A DNA stretch of 64,000 nucleotides from Gemmiger formicilis (GCF_016900095.1 NZ_JACJJP010000014.1:1-64000), one strand, 5' to 3'. Shown: positions 23,191 to 31,955, numbered from the stretch's first letter. Translations and numbers: made by a program. Notes: generated from the sequence alone by a model not told the origin.

Positions 23191-25621
23191 ACAATTCGGA
23201 GGATTCCGTTGCCGGCATCTGCCAGAATGCCTCCAGCGTGGCCTGCAGGGCTTGCTCGTTGTATACAGTGCGCAGGTGGGACCAGTGGGGCGGCATTAAG
23301 CGCAGATACTCCGACGCAACAAAACGGTCGTCAAACAAAAGCACAACCCCGCGGTCGGTGGGGGTGCGGATCAAACGCCCCGCCGCCTGCAGGACCTTGT
23401 TCATGCCGGGGTAGCGATAGGCATAATCAAACCCGCAGCCGCGGGTCTGCTCAAAATGGTCCCGCAGCTGTTCCTGCCGGGCTCCGACCTGGGGCAGTCC
23501 GGGGCCTATCACCGCCACGCCGATGAGCCGGTCCCCGGCCAGGTCCACTCCTTCGCCGAACACGCCCCCCAGAACGGCAAATCCAAGCAGACTTCGGGAG
23601 GGCGACGGAGCAAACCGTTCCAGAAAAGCGGCTCGTTGGTCTTCTTCCATGGCGCTTTCCTGCCGGCATACGGCCAGGTCCGGGTATCTCTCGCAAAAGT
23701 TGTCATACACCTTGTCCAGATAGGCATAGCTGGGGAAAAAGGCTAGATAATTGCCGGTCTGCGCCCGCACCATGGTGGCCAGATAATCCGCGATGGCGGG
23801 AATGCTTTTCTCTCGGTCGCGGTACCGCGTGCTGACACTTTGGGCACACAACAGAGCCATGTTCTGTTGGGGGAAGGGACTGCGCAGCGCCACAGCTCGG
23901 GCGTTTTCCAGGCCGCATAAATCCTTGTAGTAGGCAGCAGGTGCCAGGGTGGCGCTGAACAGAACTGCGGCGCGCCCCAGCGAAAAATCGGACGCCAAAA
24001 AGTTGCTGGGATCCAGGCAGAGCAGGGAAGCACGTACCTGGGACCCGTATGCACTGATCTGCAAAACAAAATGGTCGTCGAAGGTTTCCGCCACCCGCAG
24101 CCAGGCACGGGCATCAAAATACAGCTGCAACAGCTCGCTGTGCTGTTCACTGGGGTCGCGGTGCTCATCCAGCCAGATTTCCAGCTGCTCGCACAGCCGT
24201 GTCAGCAGGCGGTCAAAGGATTCGTCAAGATCCGGCATAAACAGGGTCTGGCCGAATCTTGCGTCCTCACGGGCGGCGGCTTCCTCGCAGCGATGACGCC
24301 ACTCTATAAAATGGTCGTTTACCCGGCTCAGAGCCGTTTTCAGCGAGCTTTTGCCTTTCCCCAAGTTCTTCTTTGCCTGGTAGAAAGAAGCCTTCTCCAG
24401 ACTGGCACTGTGCATCTCCCGGGCACGATCCGGCAGGTTGTGGGCTTCGTCGACCAGAAAGAGATAGTCGCCCTTGGACTCGAAGAAGCGTTGCAGCCGA
24501 ACCACGGGGTCAAAGAGATAATTGTAGTCGCCGATGATCACGTCACTCCAGAGGGATAAGTCCAACCCCATCTCAAAAGGGCAGACGCGGTGCTTGCGGG
24601 CGTATTCCTGCAGTACGGCGGCATTCAGGGCGCCGGTGGTGTCATCCAGGGCATCCCATAGGGCGTCTTTAATGCGGTCGTAGTAGCCGTTGGCATAGGG
24701 GCAGGCCTCCGGGGTACACTCCCGGGTTTCGCACAGGCAGATTTTGTCTTTGGCTGTCAGCGTCACGCTGCGCAGCGGCAGGGAAGAATCCTGCGTACGG
24801 AAACGGTTCAGTGCATCTTCGGCCGCCGCGCGGGTGGTGCCGCGAGCCGTCAGATAAAAGACGGGCCCCTTCACCCCGTTTCCCAGAGCTTTGAGTGCGG
24901 GAAAAAGCACGCTCATGGTTTTGCCGATGCCAGTGGGCGCCTGACAGAGCAGCTGCCCGCCATCCCGGCAGGTCGTATAGACCTCGCTGATCATGGCGCG
25001 CTGCCCGGGACGATAGGTGGGAAAAGGAAAAGCAAGCTGCCGCATGCCTTCCCGGCTCTTCTCCTGCCAGTCCGCTGCCAGCCGTGCCCAGGGCGCATAC
25101 CGGTGCAAAAGATTCTGCACAATCTGGTCCAGTTCTTCGGCGGTGTAGGTGTGCTCATACGGTACGGTCAGCTCCTCGTCCACCTGAAAATAGGTGAGCA
25201 GTACCGTGATCCGGGGCAGATCGTTCTGCAGGGCATAGATAGCGGCATACACCTGGCCCTGTGCCCAGTGCTCCGGGGCGTGATTTTCGGTGATCTCTTC
25301 CAGGGGCAAGGTGGTGGATTTGATTTCCTCCACAACGGGAACCCCATCCCGCGTAAAAATACCGTCGGCGCGGCCTTCCAGGGTGTAGGTGATGCCATCG
25401 CATGTATACTCCTGACGCAGGGCAACCTCGGCCTTGTAGTCTTCGTGTACCTTGGCGGCGGCACGCTGCAGCCGGCGATGGATACGGGCGCCCTCGTTGG
25501 CCCGATCAAAGCCGGAAAAACGGCTGTCGATGCTTCCGGTTCGCAGCAGAAACTCAACAAGCCGCCGCACGGAAAGTGCGACGGCCAGAGGGGCCTTGTT
25601 TTCAGAAAGCGTGGCAGACAT
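23189..25621 (-). CDS. PD-(D/E)XK nuclease fused to XPD/DinG-like Fe-S helicase
   Basis: An 810-residue protein. The N-terminal ~200 residues form a RecB/Cas4-like nuclease with every active-site element: H48, D86 in GRADG, E99-I-K101 and the QxxxY-type motif Q121-Y125. The rest is an SF2 helicase: Walker A APTGIGKT (228-235), a cysteine cluster C295/C297, C302, C307 and C347 positioned like the 4Fe-4S cluster of XPD/DinG, DEAH box at 391-394, and motif VI-like QAAGRLIRT near the C terminus. It is predicted to unwind DNA 5'-3' and cut it. The start at 25621 lies 25 nt after the stop of the ATPase upstream; AAAGGA is 14 nt away, so the exact start is less certain. Confidence 0.85.
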   Translation of the reverse strand: MSATLSENKAPLAVALSVRRLVEFLLRTGSIDSRFSGFDRANEGARIHRRLQRAAAKVHEDYKAEVALRQEYTCDGITYTLEGRADGIFTRDGVPVVEEIKSTTLPLEEITENHAPEHWAQGQVYAAIYALQNDLPRITVLLTYFQVDEELTVPYEHTYTAEELDQIVQNLLHRYAPWARLAADWQEKSREGMRQLAFPFPTYRPGQRAMISEVYTTCRDGGQLLCQAPTGIGKTMSVLFPALKALGNGVKGPVFYLTARGTTRAAAEDALNRFRTQDSSLPLRSVTLTAKDKICLCETRECTPEACPYANGYYDRIKDALWDALDDTTGALNAAVLQEYARKHRVCPFEMGLDLSLWSDVIIGDYNYLFDPVVRLQRFFESKGDYLFLVDEAHNLPDRAREMHSASLEKASFYQAKKNLGKGKSSLKTALSRVNDHFIEWRHRCEEAAAREDARFGQTLFMPDLDESFDRLLTRLCEQLEIWLDEHRDPSEQHSELLQLYFDARAWLRVAETFDDHFVLQISAYGSQVRASLLCLDPSNFLASDFSLGRAAVLFSATLAPAAYYKDLCGLENARAVALRSPFPQQNMALLCAQSVSTRYRDREKSIPAIADYLATMVRAQTGNYLAFFPSYAYLDKVYDNFCERYPDLAVCRQESAMEEDQRAAFLERFAPSPSRSLLGFAVLGGVFGEGVDLAGDRLIGVAVIGPGLPQVGARQEQLRDHFEQTRGCGFDYAYRYPGMNKVLQAAGRLIRTPTDRGVVLLFDDRFVASEYLRLMPPHWSHLRTVYNEQALQATLEAFWQMPATESSEL

Positions 25622-25646
25622 GAAACAATCACAAATCCTTTGATAC

Positions 25647-26747
25647 TTACAACTCAAAAATTTCCCGTTCCACATCCTTGCGGATACGGTCGACCACCGT
25701 AAAGTCGGACGCACGCACATAATACTGTTCCAGTGCATCGTGCAGAGTTTTGGCTGCGGCCTGACTTTCACATGTCTTTTCCAAAAGACTGAATACCAGT
25801 TTCTTTTGATACAGCATCAGACGCTTGATGCGGGGGACGGGCTGTTCCGCGGCAAAGCGGGCTGCATGGATGTTCTTTTGACCTTCAAAATTCATGGGAT
25901 GCCAGGGGTTGTTGGTGACAAATCCCAGGCCCAGGGAAGGAATGAAGAGGTGGTCCAGCTTGTTGCGCTGGTCGCTGGCGCAATGACAAAGGTACGCGTC
26001 GTATCCGTTTTTCCGGGCGTGGTCGGCCAGCTGCGCCATCATCAGGGAAGAGGCGGCTCCGTAGGGATCATGCACGGCATACAGGGTAGTGTGCGCCAGT
26101 TGCAGGACGGTTTGGCTGAAGACCAGCAACCCTTTGGGCGTTGGGGCGGACAAAAGGCGATGGTACTGTTTGCCGGGGGCTGCACCGCGCCGGGCAGGCA
26201 TGGTGCGGGCGGCCAGACGCGCCGTGAACTGCCGGAGCTTCTTTTGATCCAACAGGGAAGCTGCCAGGCTGCGGCGACGGATGAGCACGGCGGAGGCCAG
26301 CGCCCAATGGGCGGAAGCCTGCTGCATCAGCTGGGCGTGGTCGTGGCCGATCTGCAGAATTTCTTTTCGGTTGCGGACCAGATCACGGTGGTCCAGGGCA
26401 TCGTACAGTGGAATCAGCCGTTCGGCTGCATCCGGAAATTTGCAGTCCAGCGTGTGGGGGGCGGTGGCATCCAGTACCAAAACGCCCACGTCGCTCATCC
26501 GAACGCCGTCCAGACTGTCTGGGTCGCTGGAACAGTGAATCCGTTCCATCCAGCTTCCGTCACGCCGACAAACGGCGGCATCCCGCTCCAGCAGAAGCCG
26601 CATCAGCGTGGACTTTCCGCAACCGGGACCGGCTTTGATCAGCCAGGGGGTGATTTGATCATCGGCAGCGGCTTCGGCAAACCATCCGGAAAAGCCGCAG
26701 GGGGATAAAGCCCCCAAAAAGAAATCCAAAACCGGCTTGCATTGCAT
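25647..26747 (-). CDS. Duplicated P-loop ATPase of unknown function
   Basis: A 366-residue protein similar to a group of clostridial/bacillar proteins of unknown function with two related P-loop domains. Domain 1 (about 10-120) has Walker A GPGCGKST (40-47) and VLVLDATAPHTLD (90-101). Domain 2 (about 198-290) repeats the same layout (APTPKG, ...HCASDQRNKLDHLFIPSLGLGFVTNN), but the P-loop is replaced by HDPYGAASS (226-234), without glycine-lysine, so it should not bind nucleotide in the usual way. The start at 26747 follows GGGAGG. It is flanked by a UDG gene upstream and the nuclease-helicase downstream. Confidence 0.7.
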   Translation of the reverse strand: MQCKPVLDFFLGALSPCGFSGWFAEAAADDQITPWLIKAGPGCGKSTLMRLLLERDAAVCRRDGSWMERIHCSSDPDSLDGVRMSDVGVLVLDATAPHTLDCKFPDAAERLIPLYDALDHRDLVRNRKEILQIGHDHAQLMQQASAHWALASAVLIRRRSLAASLLDQKKLRQFTARLAARTMPARRGAAPGKQYHRLLSAPTPKGLLVFSQTVLQLAHTTLYAVHDPYGAASSLMMAQLADHARKNGYDAYLCHCASDQRNKLDHLFIPSLGLGFVTNNPWHPMNFEGQKNIHAARFAAEQPVPRIKRLMLYQKKLVFSLLEKTCESQAAAKTLHDALEQYYVRASDFTVVDRIRKDVEREIFEL

Positions 26748-26854
26748 GGTTCAAAACCTCCCTTATTGGCAAGATTCTGAGCCATGCTATGCGGTAAAAA
26801 CAGGGTTTGTGTATAAAACCGTTCTTTACGGAAATGGAAAATGCGTGGGATGGA

Positions 26855-27421
26855 TCAGTATGTGTGATCACACACTTCGTGGATTTTGTCCCGCAGGGCG
26901 GCAAAATCTTCAAAGGCAAGGGGCTTGTTGCCCGGATTGCGCAGCAGAGCGGCCGGGTGCAGGGTCGCCATAAAGAGTGTACCCTGTTTGTCGAAGAACT
27001 TGCCGTGGTCCTTTGTGACGGAAAAGGATTTGTCAATCATCTGTTGGGCGGCAATGCGGCCCAGACAGACGACGATTTTGGGACGAAGCAGCTGGAACTG
27101 CTGGCGCAGCCAGGGCATGCAGGCGGCAGATTCCTCCGGCAGCGGGTCACGGTTTTCCGGTGGGCGGCATTTCACGATGTTGGCAATAAAAATATTGCGG
27201 TTCCGGTCCAGATCAACGGCTTCCAGGTAGCTGTCCAGCAGTTTCCCGCTGCGCCCCACAAAAGGCAGGCCCTGTTCGTCCTCGTTGGCACCGGGACCTT
27301 CTCCCACAAACAGCACTTCGGCGTTGGGAACGCCTTGGCCGAACACCACGTTTTTGCGTGTTTCGCACAGGCCGCAGCGGCGGCAGGAAAGGCACTCGGC
27401 TTTCAATGTTTCAAAATCCAT
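26855..27421 (-). CDS. Family 4 uracil-DNA glycosylase with Fe-S cluster
   Basis: A 188-residue UDG. It has N-terminal cysteines C10, C13, C16 and C19 and a later C-x15-C pair (in [10 protein letters not shown]...AACMPWL), matching the 4Fe-4S binding of family 4 enzymes. It also has the catalytic [20 protein letters not shown] motif and the DNA-contact HPAALLR motif. It removes uracil from DNA at the first step of base excision repair. The ATG at 27421 has GAGG eight bases upstream. The first gene of a likely three-gene minus-strand operon; a 107-nt gap separates it from the ATPase. Confidence 0.92.
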   Translation of the reverse strand: MDFETLKAECLSCRRCGLCETRKNVVFGQGVPNAEVLFVGEGPGANEDEQGLPFVGRSGKLLDSYLEAVDLDRNRNIFIANIVKCRPPENRDPLPEESAACMPWLRQQFQLLRPKIVVCLGRIAAQQMIDKSFSVTKDHGKFFDKQGTLFMATLHPAALLRNPGNKPLAFEDFAALRDKIHEVCDHTY

Positions 27422-27522
27422 AAAAAACACCTCGGATAAAATTGTGTGTCCTCAATCAGGAATGTAAGCATTTCAGCCCGTCGATGGGGCATACTGTTCT
27501 TATATTAAGGAGGAATGAGGTA

Positions 27523-28074
27523 ATGCCTGTGAATTCGGCGACCGTTTTACTGCGGCTCGGGTGTCTGGCCTTCGGCACGGTGGCGGGGGTTCTTTTCCCA
27601 AAACATCTGCTGCTGTCGGCCAGCCGGACTTCGGCGCGTTCCTCCGCGTGGGTATGGCTGGATATTTTGCTGGGTATCTGCAAGGTGGTGGTATCCTGTG
27701 CTGTCGCCTTGCTGGTGGTACCGCTGTCAGTTTCCGTCACATTCCTATATACGGGAACCGGTATCCTGGCGGCTGCAGTTGGCGCCGAACCGGATCAATG
27801 GCAGCATCATCTGCCGGTTGTGTGCGCCTGGATGATCTTGTATCTGCCGTTTACCGGTGTGCTGGCATGCTTGGGGGGCGTCCTGCTGGTTCTTGCCGCC
27901 GAGGTGCCGGGCGTGTCCGTCCTGGCCGTGCTGGTGTTTGCCGCGCCTATGGCGTTGCTGCAGTTCGGCCCGGAAGGGGGACTGGTTTTGCTGGCGACTG
28001 CCGCCATGTGGTGCATCTGGCAGGCCGGATATCACCGCCTGCACCGAAAAAATACGGGGTTGTTTCCGGGGTAA
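27523..28074 (+). CDS. Polytopic membrane protein, possibly a degenerate PlsY homologue
   Basis: A 183-residue protein with about five hydrophobic helices. The order of segments (WLDILLG-I-C-K-V near residue 43, a TGILAAAVG helix, and a terminal YHRLHRKNTG) faintly recalls the acyl-phosphate glycerol-3-phosphate acyltransferase PlsY, but the essential glycine-rich GGKG loop and the GS-x-N-x-GATN region of PlsY are not visible. Function is therefore unknown. The ATG at 27523 follows AAGGAGG. It is a single gene between the divergent UDG operon and the tRNA cluster. Confidence 0.5.
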   Translation: MPVNSATVLLRLGCLAFGTVAGVLFPKHLLLSASRTSARSSAWVWLDILLGICKVVVSCAVALLVVPLSVSVTFLYTGTGILAAAVGAEPDQWQHHLPVVCAWMILYLPFTGVLACLGGVLLVLAAEVPGVSVLAVLVFAAPMALLQFGPEGGLVLLATAAMWCIWQAGYHRLHRKNTGLFPG

Positions 28075-28213
28075 ACCGTATGATATCATCATACCATGGG
28101 GGAAAGAGAAATGCAAAACGGCTTTTTGCGCAGATTTTTTAAAAATAAAACGACGTTACAAAGATGAAAAATGAAAAACTTTCATATTTTTCAAAAAAAA
28201 TGAAAAAAACCTG

Positions 28214-28242
28214 TTGACATTTCGGGATTCGTCCGCTATAAT
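28214..28242 (+). promoter_or_regulatory. Consensus promoter of the tRNA cluster
   Basis: Perfect TTGACA (28214-28219), 17-bp spacer, perfect TATAAT (28237-28242), preceded by A/T-rich DNA (28130-28210) resembling an UP element. The 28075-28299 gap contains no gene I can support. Confidence 0.92.
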
Positions 28243-28299
28243 TATTAACGTTGCAGCCGCCAAGGCCAAGCGCCAAAGACGAAAGCAACCGCTGGTTAT

Positions 28300-28376
28300 G
28301 GCCCGGTAGTTCAGTTGGTTAGAACGCTAGCCTGTCACGCTAGAGGTCGTCAGTTCGAGCCTGATTCGGGTCGCCA
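28300..28376 (+). tRNA. tRNA-Asp (GTC)
   Basis: Full cloverleaf of 77 nt with anticodon GTC in the CCTGTCACGC loop region, D loop AGTTGGTTAGA, T loop TTCGAGC, discriminator G and encoded CCA. The acceptor stem GGCCCGG/TCGGGTC contains two G-U pairs. Confidence 0.97.
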
Positions 28377-28379
28377 TCT

Positions 28380-28455
<76 letters not shown>

Positions 28456-28459
28456 GCGC

Positions 28460-28491
28460 AAGACCCACAGCTGTTAAACTGTGGGTCTTTT
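28460..28491 (+). terminator. Hairpin between tRNA-Thr and tRNA-Trp
   Basis: AAGACCCACAG pairs with CTGTGGGTCTT around an 8-nt loop, followed by TTAT. It could partly terminate transcription or mark a processing site, since tRNA-Trp has no separate promoter visible. Confidence 0.7.
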
Positions 28492-28495
28492 ATGT

Positions 28496-28571
28496 AGGGG
28501 CATAGCTCAGTTGGTAGAGCAGCGGTCTCCAAAACCGCGTGCCGAGGGTTCGAATCCTTCTACCCCTGCCA
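28496..28571 (+). tRNA. tRNA-Trp (CCA)
   Basis: 76-nt cloverleaf with anticodon CCA (TCTCCAAAA), discriminator G and encoded CCA. The acceptor stem is AGGGGCA/TACCCCT, leaving a C-A mismatch at position 6-67 where Bacillus tRNA-Trp has C-G. A strong terminator follows immediately. Confidence 0.96.
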
Positions 28572-28606
28572 AAAAGCCTGACCGATAGGTCAGGCTTTTT
28601 TGTTTG
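28571..28606 (+). terminator. Terminator of the tRNA cluster
   Basis: AAAAGCCTGACC / GGTCAGGCTTTT with a GATA loop, then TTTGTTTG. Confidence 0.88.
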
Positions 28607-28650
28607 TTTTGCGGCGGAAAAGCTATTTGCACTATTTTTCTGCAGACCGC

Positions 28651-28678
28651 TTGATTTTCCGTTCCGATATAGTATAAT
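28651..28678 (+). promoter_or_regulatory. Promoter of the MATE gene
   Basis: TTGATT (28651-28656), 16-bp spacer, TATAAT (28673-28678), 65 nt before the start codon. Confidence 0.65.
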
Positions 28679-28742
28679 TATCACCGCATTGATGCGCGGC
28701 TGTGGCCGCGCCGTTGTATTTTTGGGGATAGGGGAAAACAAA

Positions 28743-30155
28743 ATGACAAAGGATCTTACAAGCGGGATGCCCTTGAAGGTCATCACCATGTTCACGCTGC
28801 CGCTGGTGCTGGGCAATCTGTTCCAGCAGTTCTACTCGTTGGCAGATACCATTATTGTTGGTCGCTTTGTAGGTGTGGATGCTTTAGCGGCCGTCGGCGC
28901 AACCGGATCGGTAAACTATCTGATTCTGGGATTCGTGATTGGCATCTGCAACGGCTTTGCCATTCCCATTGCCCAGTATTTCGGGGCCAGGGATTTCTCT
29001 CAGATGCGCCGGTATGTGGCCAACGCGGGCTGGCTGTGTGTGGCTCTCAGTGTGGTGCTGACCATCGCCACCGTCCTTCTGACCCGGCCGATCATGCAGC
29101 TGATGCAGACACCGGCAGACATCATTGACCAGGCATCCACCTATATCGGCTGGATTTTTGCGGGTATTCCTTTTGTATTTCTTTATAATATGGTTTCGGC
29201 CATTATGCGGGCTCTGGGCGACAGCAAGACGCCGTTGTACTTCCTGATCCTGACCAGTGCCCTGAATATCGGATTGGATCTGTATCTCATTATTGTCTAC
29301 GATATGGGGGTTCTGGGGGCGGCCGTGGCCACGGATCTTTCCCAGGCTATTTCCGGTGTTGGAAGCTTTGTGTATATGCTGCGCCGCTTTTCCGTGCTCA
29401 AGATGGAAGGGGACGAGCGGCGGTATGATTCCGCTGCGTGTGCCCGCCTGTGCGGAATGGGCGTGCCCATGGGGCTGCAGTGCAGTATTACGGCCATCGG
29501 CTCGGTGATCATGCAGAGCGCGGTGAATGTGTTGGGTTCCACGGCGGTGGCTGCCGTCACGGCAGCCGGCAAGACCCAGAATCTGCTGACGGTGCCCCTG
29601 GAAAGTGTCGGCACTGCCATGGCAACTTACGCAGGGCAAAACCTGGGCGCCGCCAAGCTGGGACGTATTCGCCGCGGCACCCACAGCGCCATGCTGCTCA
29701 TCACCATCTATTCGGTGGCGTCAGCCTTGTTCCTGCATTTCTTCGATGTGGTCATTGTCGGTCTGTTTATTGACACGGCTACCGAAACCACCATCGTGAG
29801 CATGGCCCGGGAATATATGTTCTGGAACAGCCTGTTCTTTATTCCGTTGGGCGCCCTGATTGTCTGGCGGTATGTGATTCAGGGCCTGGGCTATTCCACC
29901 CTGGCGATGATGGCCGGTGTGGCCGAAATGGTAGCCCGCACGGCGGTTGCCATTACGCTGGTACCTCGTCTGGGGTATTTCGGGGCGGAACTGTCCAACC
30001 CGGCTGCCTGGGTGGCGGCATGCATTTTCCTGTGGCCGGCCTATCGCTGGACCGTGGGGCAGCTGCAGAACCGGATGCATGCGCGCCGCCTGGCGGCTCT
30101 GCATGCCATCGGGATGGGCGCCGGGCAGGAACTTCCGGAAGAGCAAGCCGACTGA
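28743..30155 (+). CDS. MATE family multidrug/toxin efflux transporter
   Basis: A 470-residue, 12-helix transporter of the multi-antimicrobial extrusion family. It opens with the typical amphipathic LTSGMPLKVITMFTLPLVLGNLFQQFYSLADTIIVGRFVG and has the internally related second half starting near CARLCGMGVPMGLQCSITAIG. It exports cationic compounds using a sodium or proton gradient. The ATG at 28743 has AGGGG nine bases upstream; earlier in-frame codons would run through the promoter. It is monocistronic as far as can be seen, with no clear terminator. Confidence 0.93.
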   Translation: MTKDLTSGMPLKVITMFTLPLVLGNLFQQFYSLADTIIVGRFVGVDALAAVGATGSVNYLILGFVIGICNGFAIPIAQYFGARDFSQMRRYVANAGWLCVALSVVLTIATVLLTRPIMQLMQTPADIIDQASTYIGWIFAGIPFVFLYNMVSAIMRALGDSKTPLYFLILTSALNIGLDLYLIIVYDMGVLGAAVATDLSQAISGVGSFVYMLRRFSVLKMEGDERRYDSAACARLCGMGVPMGLQCSITAIGSVIMQSAVNVLGSTAVAAVTAAGKTQNLLTVPLESVGTAMATYAGQNLGAAKLGRIRRGTHSAMLLITIYSVASALFLHFFDVVIVGLFIDTATETTIVSMAREYMFWNSLFFIPLGALIVWRYVIQGLGYSTLAMMAGVAEMVARTAVAITLVPRLGYFGAELSNPAAWVAACIFLWPAYRWTVGQLQNRMHARRLAALHAIGMGAGQELPEEQAD

Positions 30156-30199
30156 ATACGCTAAAACTGCATAAATATACCAAAATGTGGATGAAACCC

Positions 30200-30228
30200 T
30201 TGCCCTGGGTCATAAAAAGTATTATAAT
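30200..30228 (+). promoter_or_regulatory. Promoter of lysA
   Basis: TTGCCC (30200-30205), 17-bp spacer, perfect TATAAT (30223-30228). Confidence 0.75.
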
Positions 30229-30290
30229 CCAACTATATGTCTAGAGTTGTCAGACAGTACAGAGGGATAACAAGGAAAGGAAGATCATCC

Positions 30291-31565
30291 ATGTCCAATA
30301 CCAAGAGGCCGTTCATCAATCTGGAACAGGCACAGCGTATCATTGCGGATGTGCCGACGCCGTTCCATATCTATGACGAGAAAGGTATCCGGGAAAACGC
30401 ACGCCTGGTCAATAAGGCGTTTGCGTGGAATCCCGGATTCAAGGAATATTTTGCCGTGAAGGCGACGCCGAACCCCTATCTGCTCAAAATTCTGCAGGAA
30501 GAGGGATGTGGCGTGGACTGCTCCAGCTACACCGAGCTGCTGCTGAGCGAGGCCTGTGGTTTTACCGGGTCGGATATCATGTTTTCCTCCAACGAAACGC
30601 CGGCGGAAGACATGAAGAAAGCCTATGACCTGCAAGCCAACATCAACCTGGATGATCTGACCCACGTGGATTTCCTGAACCGCGTGGCGGGAATTCCGCC
30701 GGTGATCTGCTGCCGCTACAATCCGGGTGGTGTGTTTGATCTGGGCAATGGCATCATGGACAACCCGGGGGATTCCAAGTACGGAATGACCGAAGACCAG
30801 ATGGCCGAAGCCTACACCCGTCTGATGCAGTTGGGGGCCAAGGAATTCGGTATTCATGCCTTCCTGGCCAGCAACACCGTGACCGATGATTACTACCCGG
30901 AACTGGCCGGAATTCTGTTCCGCTTGGCCGTCCGGCTGAAGGAGCGCACCGGCGCCAAGATCAAGTTCATCAATCTGTCCGGCGGTGTGGGCATTGCTTA
31001 CAAGCCGGGGCAGCGGCAGAATGATATCATGGCCATCGGCGAGGGTGTGCGCCGTCAGTATGAAGCCATCCTGACCCCGGCCTGCATGGGCGATGTGGCC
31101 ATTTACACCGAGATGGGCCGTTTTATGCTTGGACCTTACGGCGGGCTTGTCACCACGGCCATCCACCAGAAACATATCTACAAAGAGTACATCGGTGTGG
31201 ATGCCTGTGCAGCCAATCTGATGCGCCCGGCTATGTACGGGGCGTACCATCATATCACGGTGCTGGGCAAGGAAGAGGCCCCGGCCGACCATGTGTATGA
31301 CGTGGTGGGCGGTCTGTGCGAAAACAACGACAAGTTTGCCATTGACCGTGAACTGCCCGAAATCAACACCGGGGATGTCCTGTTCATCCACGATACCGGC
31401 GCCCACGGCTTTTCCATGGGGTATAACTACAACGGCAAACTGCGCAGCGCCGAAGTGCTGCTGTGCGAAGACGGCACCCATCAGCTGATCCGTCGTGCCG
31501 AGACACCCGCCGACTATTTTGCTACGTTGGATTTCAGCCCCTTCTACAAGAAGATGGGCTTCTGA
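30291..31565 (+). CDS. lysA: Diaminopimelate decarboxylase
   Basis: A 424-residue PLP-dependent fold III decarboxylase. It has the PLP lysine in YFAVKATPNP (about residue 53), the histidine of FGIHAFLASN, the glycine loop NLSGGVG, and the C-terminal GVDACAANLMRPAMYGAYH and GGLCENNDKFA substrate-binding motifs, with the catalytic cysteine in the last. It catalyses the final step of lysine synthesis, removing CO2 from meso-diaminopimelate. The usual EPGR-type motif reads EMGRF here, as in other clostridial members. The start at 30291 is preceded by AAGGAAAGGAAG. Confidence 0.93.
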   Translation: MSNTKRPFINLEQAQRIIADVPTPFHIYDEKGIRENARLVNKAFAWNPGFKEYFAVKATPNPYLLKILQEEGCGVDCSSYTELLLSEACGFTGSDIMFSSNETPAEDMKKAYDLQANINLDDLTHVDFLNRVAGIPPVICCRYNPGGVFDLGNGIMDNPGDSKYGMTEDQMAEAYTRLMQLGAKEFGIHAFLASNTVTDDYYPELAGILFRLAVRLKERTGAKIKFINLSGGVGIAYKPGQRQNDIMAIGEGVRRQYEAILTPACMGDVAIYTEMGRFMLGPYGGLVTTAIHQKHIYKEYIGVDACAANLMRPAMYGAYHHITVLGKEEAPADHVYDVVGGLCENNDKFAIDRELPEINTGDVLFIHDTGAHGFSMGYNYNGKLRSAEVLLCEDGTHQLIRRAETPADYFATLDFSPFYKKMGF

Positions 31566-31566
31566 A

Positions 31567-31595
31567 CCCGGGACATCCTGTCGGGCTGCTTTTTA
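31567..31595 (+). terminator. Probable lysA terminator
   Basis: Stem CCC/GGG with a GG bulge continuing into GACA/TGTC around a TCC loop, followed by CTGCTTTTT. The next gene begins soon after, so read-through is possible. Confidence 0.5.
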
Positions 31596-31613
31596 TAAGG
31601 GAGGACCGCTGCC

Positions 31614-31955
31614 ATGTTTCAATTTCTTCTGGTGATCGGCCTGGTGCTGGCCTACTACGGTTATGCCGTGACCAGAAATCCGCATATCTGGGGAGACCAG
31701 GGCAAGGACAGCATCAAGGAAGAGTACTGGAAAGAATATGTGCTTCGTAATGGCCGCTTTGTGATGTATGCAGGGTTCCTGCTGGCGGCATTGGCTGCGC
31801 TGGACGCGGCGGTTTCGCTGGCCGGCTGGCTGTATCTGGTGATTCTGCTGGGTGGTTTGGCGTTGCTGGGGTATCCGCTGGCCCATTGGATGAAAAAGAC
31901 CCACGGAACCTGGAACCCCTGGCCGCGCAAGAAGAAAAAGAAAAGCCGGCGCTGA
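31614..31955 (+). CDS. Small membrane protein of unknown function
   Basis: A 113-residue protein with an N-terminal helix (about 3-18), two more helices (about 48-88) joined by a short loop, and a strongly basic C-terminal tail ending in lysines and arginines (KKKKKSRR), which should lie in the cytoplasm by the positive-inside rule. I recognise no family. It follows lysA by 48 nt with GGGAGG upstream, and may be read through from lysA. Confidence 0.7.
   Translation: MFQFLLVIGLVLAYYGYAVTRNPHIWGDQGKDSIKEEYWKEYVLRNGRFVMYAGFLLAALAALDAAVSLAGWLYLVILLGGLALLGYPLAHWMKKTHGTWNPWPRKKKKKSRR

Noticed and set aside
28075-28299. Small gene in the A/T-rich stretch before the tRNAs
   Set aside because: Only short frames without ribosome binding sites; the stretch is better explained as promoter upstream region.
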